A stretch of DNA of 64,000 bases from Xenophilus sp. AP218F (GTDB lineage Bacteria; Pseudomonadota; Gammaproteobacteria; Burkholderiales; Chromobacteriaceae), in NCBI GenBank assembly GCA_002213445.1, contig NJIE01000018.1, positions 1 through 64,000 on the forward strand. Reading direction: 5' to 3'. Made by a program: the position numbers and the translations under genes. This document shows positions 53,728-61,234 of this stretch, one piece after another (the stretch's first letter is position 1; every line of letters begins with the position of its first letter). Below the pieces are notes generated by a model, which saw only the letters and a list, made by a program, of their open reading frames with translations, made no database searches and was not told where the DNA came from.

Positions 53728-54312
53728 ACCACCCTCCCACTCCTCACATTCCCCCCCTAACCGCAGACTCCCTCCCCACTCCTATAACCCCAAACACCGC
53801 CCCATCCATCCCCTCCCTCGCCACTCCGGCGCGACGTAGGTGAAAACATTCACCGCGCCGCCTTCAGCACCAGCACGCAGCACGATGAATCCGACAAGCC
53901 CCAGCGCCGGGTGCAGCAGCGCCAACGGCAGGGCGGCTGGACCGGTGGCCTCTTCGCTTATCCACTCCGCCGCCGCGTCCACGTCTGACCAGTCCGGCAG
54001 GCGGGTCAGCGTCATATCGTGGCCGTCGCGGCAGGCCCAGGCCAGTTCTCGGCGTGGTGGGGCATCAGCGGCGACAGCGCCAGGCCGGTGTCTTCGCACC
54101 GGGCCCGCGCCGGGTCCCAGCCCTGGCGGGCGACAAAGCGGCTTTGCCAATCGTTAAAGCGCGCGCGCAGGCTGCGGGTTTTGGGGTGGTCCGGCTCCAC
54201 GGCCTCCAACGCGGCGAGGATGTCTTCCGCGCGCGGCGCGTCGCCGGTGAGCATTTCCAGCAGCGCCAGGTTGTGCAGCGCCGGGGCCGGGTTGGCGGCC
54301 TGCGGCAGGGCC
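53728..54312 (-). pseudogene. Frameshifted partial copy of the 3' end of the GNAT-like gene
   Basis: This segment matches 54388-54974 at an offset of about 660 bases. Coded in two frames are the same blocks as in the intact gene: ALHNLALLEMLTGDAPRAED, then after a one-base deletion near 54048, PALPLALLHPALGLVGFIVL-like sequence and APEWRGRGWMGR. The end nearest 53728 is degraded and poor in G on the plus strand. It is a tandem partial duplication with a REP element at the junction. Confidence 0.8.
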
Positions 54313-54375
54313 GTAGGGTGCGATACCCGGCCACCGAGATTCCTGTGATCCGCTTTACGGCCGGGCATCGTACCG
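54313..54375. repeat. Single REP hairpin, copy 4
   Basis: One GTAGGGTGCGATACCCGGC ... CCGGGCATCGTACCG hairpin lies exactly between the pseudogene copy and the intact gene. It provides the last codons and stop (54355) of the intact minus-strand gene. Confidence 0.85.
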
Positions 54376-56283
54376 CTCGCGTCTCAACACCCGCCCACTC
54401 CGCACATTCCCGCTCCAGACCTCCGATTCGAGCTCGCCGGCTAACAAAGACAAACCCCGCCCCATCCACCCCCGCCCGCGCCATTCTGGCGCGACGAAGG
54501 TGCAGACATTGACCGCGCCACCGTCTGCCCCAGCACGCAACACGATGAACCCCACCAGCCCCAGCGCCGGGTGCAGCAGCGCCAGCGGCAGGGCGGCCGG
54601 GTCAGCGGCCTCTTCGCTTATCCACGCCGCGGCGGCGTCCACATCGGCCAAGTCCGGTAGCCGTGTCAGCGCCATGTCGTGGACATCGCGGCAGGCCCAG
54701 GCCAGTTCGCGGGCGTGGTGCGGCATCAGCGGCGACAGCGCCAGGCCGGTGCCGTCGCACCGGGCGCGCGCCGGGTCCCAGCCCAGGCGGGCGGCAAAGC
54801 AGCTTTGCCAGTCGTTAATGCGCGCGCGCAGGCGGCGGGTTTTGGGGTGGTCCGGCTCCACGGCCTCCAGCGCGGCGAGGATGTCTTCCGCGCGCGGCGC
54901 GTCGCCGGTGAGCATTTCCAGCAGCGCCAGGTTGTGCAGCGCCGGGGCCGGGTTGGCGGCCTGCGGCAGCGCGTCCAGCAACGCCGCCCGCGCCACGCCG
55001 TAATGCGCGAAGCGCATGGCGAGGCAGCCTAAAGAAAATGCGTGCGCCTCGCCGGGGCGGGCGCGCTGCCAGGCCTGCTCCAGCGCCGCCAGCCAGGCGG
55101 CGCGCTGGGCCGGGTCTATCTCCTGTTTTTCCAGCTCTTCCATATGCCGCGCCAGATAGCGCGGGTTGCAGCCGGCGCGCTGGACTGCCGCCAGGCTGGC
55201 CGCCTCGTCGCCGAACAGCGCGTCCGCCTGCCAGCCTTGCGCCGCCAGGCGGGTGAGCGGCCACGGCGCGTGGCCATCTTGCAGCACGCCGTGCAGCAGC
55301 GCGGCTTGCTCGCCCGCCCGCCACAGCGCGCGCAAGGCGGGGTGGCGGCGGACGATGGCTTCGGCATTGAGCGGCAGCGCCGCGTCCAGTTCTGCCGGCA
55401 GCGTTTGCGGCGGCGCGGCGGCGTAAGCCAGGTCCGCCAGATGCACCAGCACGCCGTCCGGGTGGGCGGCGCTTAGGGTATCCAGGTGGGCAAATAGCGT
55501 GACCGGCAGCGCGGCCACGCCGCAGTCGGCGCGGCCTTGCTGGCGCGCCGCCAAGGCTTGATCGGCCGCGTCGTCGAACAGCGGCGGCAGCTCCGGTTGC
55601 GGCAGCGGGCCGCCGACGGCGATCTTGACTGGTTCGGCGGGATAGTCCGCGCGCGGCGTCAAGCGCCAGCGCGGGCCGTCTTCCGTCATCGCCACCCGCG
55701 CCTGCCAGGCTTCGCCATAGTGGTTCCAGGCGATTTTGGCCGGGCGGCGGCTGTAGTGGCCGTGGGCGATCAGCGCGGCGTGGCGGCCGGCTTGCGGGGC
55801 CACGTCGCCGTCCGCGATCTGCCAGTGGCCTTGTTGTATCAATTCGGCGATGTCGTCCTGCTCGGCCACGTGCGGCAAGGCGTGGTAGAGGCGGAACACG
55901 GCGGGCGGCATGCCCAGCTCGCCGGCTTCGTCCAGCAGGTTGCGCCACAGCTGCCAGGCGTAAGCGCCGTCGTGGCTGCCGGGCAGGTGCACGGTGACGG
56001 GCGCGTCCGCATCCGCCGCGCCGTCCAGCAGGAAGGCCAGCAGCTGGCGCGCGGCACAGAGCGCGCCGCCGCCCTCGTGCGCCAGCGCCGGGGCCAGCCG
56101 CGCCGGGCTGTCCGTCCACAGGCCGCTGTCCTCGCTGGGCAAATCCGGCGCGCCCTCCGGCGCGGTGGAGACCGGCGGCGGACGGCGAGCGATGGGCTGC
56201 GGGTTGTAAACGGGCTGGGCCGGCGCGGGGCGCGGCAAGAGGCGCAGCGGGTGCACGGAGGCGGTGTGGGCGGCTTGGCTCAT
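54355..56283 (-). CDS. Large unknown protein with GNAT-like C-terminus
   Basis: The 642-residue protein has no family I can name for its first 500 residues. These include a hydrolase/methyltransferase-like stretch (LPGSHDGAYAWQLWRNLLDE, HAALIAHGHYSRRPAKIAWN) and a TPR-like helical part (ALHNLALLEMLTGDAPRAED). Residues about 560-630 resemble a GNAT acetyltransferase: LGLVGFIVLRAG, VNVCTFVAPEWRGRGWMGRG with the RGRGxxG acetyl-CoA loop, then a helix. The C-terminus (ERYDARP) is encoded by the REP element, so the native end has been replaced. It might modify cargo or eCIS proteins; that is speculation from location. Confidence 0.55.
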   Translation of the reverse strand: MSQAAHTASVHPLRLLPRPAPAQPVYNPQPIARRPPPVSTAPEGAPDLPSEDSGLWTDSPARLAPALAHEGGGALCAARQLLAFLLDGAADADAPVTVHLPGSHDGAYAWQLWRNLLDEAGELGMPPAVFRLYHALPHVAEQDDIAELIQQGHWQIADGDVAPQAGRHAALIAHGHYSRRPAKIAWNHYGEAWQARVAMTEDGPRWRLTPRADYPAEPVKIAVGGPLPQPELPPLFDDAADQALAARQQGRADCGVAALPVTLFAHLDTLSAAHPDGVLVHLADLAYAAAPPQTLPAELDAALPLNAEAIVRRHPALRALWRAGEQAALLHGVLQDGHAPWPLTRLAAQGWQADALFGDEAASLAAVQRAGCNPRYLARHMEELEKQEIDPAQRAAWLAALEQAWQRARPGEAHAFSLGCLAMRFAHYGVARAALLDALPQAANPAPALHNLALLEMLTGDAPRAEDILAALEAVEPDHPKTRRLRARINDWQSCFAARLGWDPARARCDGTGLALSPLMPHHARELAWACRDVHDMALTRLPDLADVDAAAAWISEEAADPAALPLALLHPALGLVGFIVLRAGADGGAVNVCTFVAPEWRGRGWMGRGLSLLAGELESEVWSGNVRSGRVLRRERYDARP

Positions 56284-56444
56284 GATGGGCTGGCGGAATA
56301 AGGCCCGGGCGGGCGGGTGGGGCGCAGGCTGCTGCCTGGCGCGGGGACTGTCCGGCCACTATACGCCAAAGCGGCGGCTTGCCCAGCCGGGCGCGACACA
56401 GGCGGTGGAGCGGGGGCGGCATGCGGGGCGAAGTTGAGCGCATC

Positions 56445-57554
56445 ATGGCAGCACGCTCTTCCCCGCCGCCATCGCGCGCCCCTTCTCTTCTGGTACGCCT
56501 CATGCACGCCCTCCCCGCCACACGCATCCAGCATCGCTACAGCTACGTCAACGTCCTCATGCCGGACCCGCCCAACCTGGCCGGCGTGGTCAAACCATAC
56601 AAGGTGGGCCAGCGCATGGACGCCCGCCTCAACCCGGACGACGTGGTGGTGGGCAGCGCCACCGGCCCCAACTGGACCTGGATGCAGGCTTTGCGCCAGC
56701 GTTACGCCGCCGCCAACGTGGTGCGCGGCCATTTGCTCAATCACGATCTGGGCGGCCGGTCGGTGGAGGAGAATCTGTACCCGATTTCCACTTCCGCCAA
56801 CGGCGAGCACAGCCGCAACGTGGAAGTTCACGTCAAGGAAGCGCTGGCCGATACCAAGCGGCTGGCTTGGGACCAGCCGGTGGAGTACTCGGTGCAGGTG
56901 CAGGAAAACGCCGCGCACGACCCGGCAGCGGCCCGCTTTGTGTGCGACTGGGAATACGGCCCCAGCGGCGGCCGCGTGGCTCAGACCTATACCGTGACAT
57001 CCAATTTGCAGCTGGGGTCGGCCTATTCCGGCCGCGCCACCGGCCCCAAGCTGGCCAGCTGGGACCACGACAAGGGCGGCAGCCTGGCGCAGGAACGCAT
57101 CGCCTTCGCGGGGCTGAGCCCCAGGGTCAGCGCCGAGTGGCACGATGCCACCAACCCGGCCCCCGCCCTGGAACCCAGCGTGGAAGCGCCGGGCGGCCAC
57201 GGCGGGCTGCCGGATTGGTGGAAAAACAATCAATGGACGCTGGAGAGCTGGGCCAAAGCGCCGCTGCTTGAGGCGCTGGCGTGGATGGACACGCAAAGCG
57301 CCCAGGGCAAGGACACGGCGTTTTCCTTCGGCACGCTGCCCCGGGCGGAAGCGGAAGACATCGTGGATGCCTGCGCCACGCCCAAAACCGGCCAGCCGCT
57401 GGCCGCGTCGGTTTGGAACCGATACTGGAAATGGCTGCAAGCCGACGGCGCGCGGCGCGGCTGGTTCTTGTCCAACTACGCGCTCGTCAAGCCGGACCCG
57501 GCGCGGCTGGTGCCCGACTTCGTCCAGTGGGCCAAGGATGAGCTGCTGACCTGA
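56445..57554 (+). CDS. Candidate nuclease cargo with GHLLN motif, larger form
   Basis: The start is uncertain (56379, 56421, 56445 or 56502 are in frame); from 56445 the protein has 369 residues. The region NWTWMQALRQRYAAANVVRG followed by HLLNHDLGGRSVEENLYPIS, then TSANGEHSRNVEVHVKEAL, matches the nuclease-like block in the protein at 48859-49428 and DNA/RNA non-specific endonuclease domains. The C-terminal 180 residues are separate (SWDHDKGGSLAQERIAFAGL; LPDWWKNNQWTLESWAKAPL) and lack a known match. It lies just before the second palindromic motif and the fibre/lysis module. Cargo role is inferred. Confidence 0.6.
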   Translation: MAARSSPPPSRAPSLLVRLMHALPATRIQHRYSYVNVLMPDPPNLAGVVKPYKVGQRMDARLNPDDVVVGSATGPNWTWMQALRQRYAAANVVRGHLLNHDLGGRSVEENLYPISTSANGEHSRNVEVHVKEALADTKRLAWDQPVEYSVQVQENAAHDPAAARFVCDWEYGPSGGRVAQTYTVTSNLQLGSAYSGRATGPKLASWDHDKGGSLAQERIAFAGLSPRVSAEWHDATNPAPALEPSVEAPGGHGGLPDWWKNNQWTLESWAKAPLLEALAWMDTQSAQGKDTAFSFGTLPRAEAEDIVDACATPKTGQPLAASVWNRYWKWLQADGARRGWFLSNYALVKPDPARLVPDFVQWAKDELLT

Positions 57555-57603
57555 GCCGCGCGTCTCGCCGGCGCGACAGCAAGCGCGGCGGCATGGCACA
57601 GCC

Positions 57604-57623
57604 TGTGTAGCAAATTGCGACAC
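57604..57623. promoter_or_regulatory. Palindromic 20-bp motif, copy 2
   Basis: This is an exact copy of the motif at 22859-22878 (TGTGTAGCAAATTGCGACAC). It is 248 bases before the Cro-like regulator gene, almost the same distance as copy 1 is before the first sheath gene. That matched spacing supports a shared regulatory or segregation role. Confidence 0.55.
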
Positions 57624-57754
57624 TCACCGCGCCGCGGCGGGCCGGACTCAAGCGCCAGCCACAGGGCGACGCTGGCCAAAGCCTTGTCAAACCAGCGTTT
57701 CCGGCGAACCCAGGCGCGCTTTCATCCACCAGGTTTTGCTTTTTGCAGCTGTAA

Positions 57755-57810
57755 ATGATAATTGAGTTTTAATTTAAGCAATGCAATGATATCGGCAATT
57801 TGATATCGCT
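57755..57810 (+). promoter_or_regulatory. AT-rich promoter region with direct repeats before Cro-like gene
   Basis: An unusually AT-rich patch contains TTGAGT and, about 17 bases on, ATGATA, a plausible -35/-10 pair. GATATCG occurs twice, at 57788 and 57802, 14 bases apart; each contains the palindrome GATATC. These are candidate operators for autoregulation by the downstream Cro-like protein. Confidence 0.45.
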
Positions 57811-57851
57811 TGCTTCCACCACCCGCCTACCTCATGTCACGGATCACTGCC

Positions 57852-58100
57852 ATGGAACTTTCGGTCTACATCCACTGCATCGGCGATGAAACCGCCGCCC
57901 GCCAATTCGGCGTCGCCATCCGCACCGCCAGCAGCTGGCGCAGAATGGAGCGCGCGCCCAGCCCGCAGCAGGCGCTGAAAATCGTTGAATTGAGCGCCGG
58001 CAAGGTGGACTGGAAGGGCATTTACGCGCCCTACGCCCGCCATCGTCTGCGTCGCGCCGGCGAGCGTTCGCTGCCCTCCTCGCTGCGGCTGGGCGACTGA
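57852..58100 (+). CDS. Cro-like helix-turn-helix regulator
   Basis: The 82-residue protein has a single HTH (ETAARQFGVAIRTASSWRRM) followed by a short helical end with WKGIYAPYARHRLRR. This resembles small Cro/YdaS-type phage repressors. I chose ATG 57852; ATG 57834 is an in-frame alternative. It opens the module encoding the second fibre and lysis genes and is preceded by repeated GATATCG sites. It likely controls its own expression and perhaps that module. Confidence 0.65.
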   Translation: MELSVYIHCIGDETAARQFGVAIRTASSWRRMERAPSPQQALKIVELSAGKVDWKGIYAPYARHRLRRAGERSLPSSLRLGD

Positions 58101-58152
58101 AGCGCCTACACGCCCCGTGAGCCGCGGCGCGCCCGCCGCGCGCCCGCTTTGC

Positions 58153-58189
58153 CATAATCTTCCTGTCTTGCCGCCTGGGTTCCCGGGCG
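58153..58189 (+). promoter_or_regulatory. CATAATCT-plus-hairpin leader before fibre 2
   Basis: CATAATCT (58153-58160) is a good -10-like element. Eleven bases later comes an 8-bp hairpin with a TT loop (CGCCTGGG/CCCGGGCG, 58172-58189). The same arrangement and spacing occurs at 60718-60755 before the lysis genes. No matching -35 is visible, so an activator or alternative sigma factor may be needed. Confidence 0.45.
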
Positions 58190-58271
58190 ACGTCTTTCCC
58201 CGCCTTGCGCGCGGCCCCATGCCACATCCCCCGGCCTCGCGCGCGGGCATCTTCCCTTCTGGAAACCCGCC

Positions 58272-59819
58272 ATGCCCACATTCAATCTCCACTCCCGCGC
58301 CGAGCTCAAAAAGCGCTTCTCCGCCGGCAGCAAGCCCACCGCCGCCGATTTCGCCAATCTGCTGGACAGCGTGCCCAACCTGGGCGACGACAAACTGGTA
58401 GCCAACGACGCGCTGCAACTGCAGATCAGCGCCGACGCCAGCGGCAAAACCACGCTGACGGCGCTGCCCGACGCCAAATTGCAAGGCAACCTGCAGGTTG
58501 CCGGCCCCGCCACGCTGGCCTCCGCGCTGACGGTGCAAGGCGCGGCCACCCTGAACGGCGCGGCGTCCGCCGCTGCCCTCAACGTGCAAAACGCCGCCGC
58601 CTTCAACGGCCCCGCCGCCTTCGCGTCCACGCTGACGGCGCAAGGCGCGGTCGAACTGGCCGGCGCCACTCACGCCGCCGATCTGAAAGCGGATCAGCTG
58701 ACGCTGTCGTCCACCGCGCCGGTCAAGTCCATTCGCGGCAAGGACTTGCAACTGAGCGCCCAGCCGGACGCGGAGCTGGCCACCGTGGGCGCCATTCGCC
58801 AGTACGTGGCGGAAACCTCGCTGGGACTGACGCTGCGCGCCAGCGCCAAGGCAGTGGCCGTGGACTACTTCGACGTCAAGAGCCCGCCGGCCAGTGTGGA
58901 CGGCGTGTTGCTGGCCAAGGGCGATACCATCTTGCTGACCAACCAGGGCGGCGGCAAAGGCCACCCCGACAACCGGCTGTGGACCTGGGGCGACGCCGGT
59001 TGGCAACGCGCCGCCGCCACCGACGGCGACCCGTACTACGAACTGGAGCCGGGCACCGCGGTGCTGGCGCTGATGGGCAACGCCAACGGCGGCAAGCTGT
59101 GGGTGATGACCGCCGCCAGCGGCGATCCGCAATGGGCGCCGCGCACCGACCTGGACTACCTGAGCGCCGGCGACGGCCTGAAGAAATCCGGGCTGATCAT
59201 GCAGGTTAACCTGGCGGCCAACAGCGGGCTGGCCGCCGACCCTTCCGGCCTGAAAGTGGGGGCCGGCAACGGACTGATAGCCAGCGGCGGCAACGTCCAT
59301 ATCGCCGTCGGCAATGGCCTGGACGCCAGCGCCGATTTGCTGCAGCTGAAACTGGACCCGGCCGGCGGGTTGTCCGCCGTCCCGGCTGGTCTCAAGGCCA
59401 ATATCGGCCCAGGCCTCGCCATCGCCGGCAACGCGCTTCAGGTGAGCACCGCGGGCGACAGCGGCTTGTTCTCCGACGCCGCCGGCCTGAAGGTGGGCGC
59501 GGGCAACGGACTGGTGGCCAGCGGCGGCAGCATCCACGTGGCCGCCGGCAACGGCCTGGACGCCAGCGCGGATTTGTTGAAGCTGAAACTCAACTCCGCT
59601 GGTGGGTTGATCGCCGACGCATCCGGCTTGCAGGTAAGCGCCGGAACAGGCCTGACAGCGGGCAGCTCGCTGGCGGTAGACACCAACTGGCTAAACAAAA
59701 CCTGGCTGCCGCAGCGAATCGCGATGGTGGCGGAAGGACCAACGTCGGACGACACCTTGGCGCGCGTGAATCAGGCTTTGGCCGCCGGCGCGCTGCTGGT
59801 CGGCACTTACCGGAGTTGA
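58272..59819 (+). CDS. Second tail fibre / receptor-binding protein
   Basis: The 515-residue fibre starts with SRAELKKRFSAGSKPTAADF, which resembles the attachment region of fibre 1 (TRADLETKFGNNQTPTGEDF). Short beta-repeats follow (GAATLNGAASAAALNVQNAA), then a C1q/needle-like central region (WTWGDAGWQRAAATDGDPYY). The last 200 residues repeat LKVGAGNGLIASGGNVHIAV-type units, as in phage tail fibres. The common N-terminus implies it docks on the same baseplate site as fibre 1, giving an alternative target range. The next gene starts four bases after its stop. Confidence 0.85.
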   Translation: MPTFNLHSRAELKKRFSAGSKPTAADFANLLDSVPNLGDDKLVANDALQLQISADASGKTTLTALPDAKLQGNLQVAGPATLASALTVQGAATLNGAASAAALNVQNAAAFNGPAAFASTLTAQGAVELAGATHAADLKADQLTLSSTAPVKSIRGKDLQLSAQPDAELATVGAIRQYVAETSLGLTLRASAKAVAVDYFDVKSPPASVDGVLLAKGDTILLTNQGGGKGHPDNRLWTWGDAGWQRAAATDGDPYYELEPGTAVLALMGNANGGKLWVMTAASGDPQWAPRTDLDYLSAGDGLKKSGLIMQVNLAANSGLAADPSGLKVGAGNGLIASGGNVHIAVGNGLDASADLLQLKLDPAGGLSAVPAGLKANIGPGLAIAGNALQVSTAGDSGLFSDAAGLKVGAGNGLVASGGSIHVAAGNGLDASADLLKLKLNSAGGLIADASGLQVSAGTGLTAGSSLAVDTNWLNKTWLPQRIAMVAEGPTSDDTLARVNQALAAGALLVGTYRS

Positions 59820-59822
59820 AAC

Positions 59823-60581
59823 ATGGCCATTTATCAAAATGGATCGACTCAATGCGTTCCATCCATCTATGGACCGACATCCGCCGGGACAAAACGACTA
59901 AGCGCCGTCTATGCCCAAGTATCGGGGGCCACTTGCCGTATTTATGAAGATAGCAATCTGGCGGTTTTTGTTAATGCGGCATATCACTTCATCAGCAACA
60001 ACGAAGCAAATGAATCATTGAACGTTAGGAATACGCTAGTCCGCAACGGGCTCGGTGGATTCTCCGTGTTTGACAGCATGACGACCTCAGGCCAACTCTT
60101 GGCGCTAGCTGGAAAAAAATATCTGGTGATTCCTGATTTGGAGCATGGCGATTTGCTTGCCGACCTTGGTAATAATGCTTTAAGTTCTTTGCTGAATTTT
60201 GTTGGTCGGGGTGGTCATTTGCTGCTTTTCCACACAGGCACATGCACTGTCCGCCTGATGGAAAACTTCGATATGAAAATCTCTTCAATACTGCCAAGCG
60301 GCGATTTCAAACGAACTTCCGAATCATTACCAGGTTTGCCTGCCAACCTTCCAGATAGTTTGGTGTTCGCAATGAATCCACCCAGTTGTAGTAGCATCAT
60401 GGCTCTTAAAATCTCCGATTCGAACAGAACAGCCTACACAGTTTTGTACGGCAATAGCGACAATGCCGGGGTTCTAAGTTTTACTTATGGTCAAGGGCGA
60501 GTGAGTTATCTGGGTTGGGACTGGTGCGGCAAAAGCAACGCCAACTGGGAAGCCGTGTTGATTGGTTTGCTGCAGGTTTAA
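59823..60581 (+). CDS. Fibre-linked protein of unknown function, AT-richer than neighbours
   Basis: The 252-residue protein has GGAG upstream and lies four bases after fibre 2. Its composition is clearly lower in GC. Visible are a Cys-containing N-terminus (NGSTQCVPSIYG, VSGATCRIYED), a central alpha/beta region like glutamine-amidotransferase-like folds (KKYLVIPDLEHGDLLADLGN; VGRGGHLLLFHTGTC) and GQGRVSYLGWDWCGKSNANW near the end. It could be the receptor-binding tip or a fibre chaperone acquired together with fibre 2. No firm family. Confidence 0.6.
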   Translation: MAIYQNGSTQCVPSIYGPTSAGTKRLSAVYAQVSGATCRIYEDSNLAVFVNAAYHFISNNEANESLNVRNTLVRNGLGGFSVFDSMTTSGQLLALAGKKYLVIPDLEHGDLLADLGNNALSSLLNFVGRGGHLLLFHTGTCTVRLMENFDMKISSILPSGDFKRTSESLPGLPANLPDSLVFAMNPPSCSSIMALKISDSNRTAYTVLYGNSDNAGVLSFTYGQGRVSYLGWDWCGKSNANWEAVLIGLLQV

Positions 60582-60904
60582 GCTGTCACTCGGACTGACA
60601 TTCAAACCCGCTGTGATTTGCGCGCCGGTCCGCTGGGGGAGCGCATGGCGTCCATGCCCCCCGCCAGTCCGCACACCGCCCGTGAATCGCCAATGCGCCG
60701 GCCCCGCTCCGCTCTGACATAATCTGTTTGCCACCCTCGCCCTGGTTCCAAGGCGAAATGCCGTCCCATCTCTTATCCCGATTCGGTCACTCGCCCTGCC
60801 AGGTCCAGGGTGGCTTCCCCCAGCAACCTCCAGATTCGACACCGCCATGCCCTGCCATTCATCCCCAACGCCTTCCGCCGTCGCTCTTCGCCAGGAATGG
60901 GCCG
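60582..60904. other. Long leader between fibre 2 module and lysis genes
   Basis: About 320 bases without a supported gene. The first 130 bases show nothing clear. At 60718 begins the CATAATCT-plus-hairpin element, and about 180 untranslated bases follow before the holin-like start. An upstream in-frame ATG at 60728 would add 59 residues of unlikely composition (Pro/Gln/Ser-rich), so I leave it out. Confidence 0.5.
60718..60755 (+). promoter_or_regulatory. CATAATCT-plus-hairpin leader before lysis genes
   Basis: CATAATCT at 60718-60725 is followed by an imperfect 8-bp hairpin with a TT loop (CGCCCTGG/CCAAGGCG, 60738-60755). This mirrors the element at 58153-58189 in order and spacing. It probably drives the lysis cassette. 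Confidence 0.45.
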
Positions 60905-61180
60905 ATGCCTGAAGCCGCGCGTCCCGCCGATTACGACCGCCGCTTGCAGGCGCTGGAAACCGCCATCTCCGAGCTGGCGCGCCAACGCGAGGCCCAGCAG
61001 CGCACGCTGGACGAACTGCACGCCGTGGTCAACGACCTGCGCGACTTGCTGCAAGCCTGGGAAACCACCCGCGGCGCTTTCCACCTGCTGCGCGCGCTGG
61101 GCAACGCCGCGCGCTGGCTGATCACCGTGGCCGCCGCCGTGGCGGCGCTATGGCTGTGGATGAAGTCCAGCTTCAAGTAG
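60905..61180 (+). CDS. Holin-like protein (XhlA-type layout)
   Basis: The 91-residue protein has an N-terminal coiled coil (DYDRRLQALETAISELARQR and LDELHAVVNDLRDLLQAWE) and one C-terminal membrane helix (WLITVAAAVAALWLWM) with a short basic tail. This is the layout of XhlA-like haemolysin/holin accessory proteins of phages and phage-derived particles. I chose ATG 60905, next to GGG/AGGA. It is the first gene of the lysis cassette. Whether it alone forms lesions is not known. Confidence 0.75.
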   Translation: MPEAARPADYDRRLQALETAISELARQREAQQRTLDELHAVVNDLRDLLQAWETTRGAFHLLRALGNAARWLITVAAAVAALWLWMKSSFK

Positions 61181-61234
61181 CCGCGCCTTTTTTTTCCGAT
61201 TTCGCCGCCAGCGGGCGGTTTTTCCTCCGAGGTC

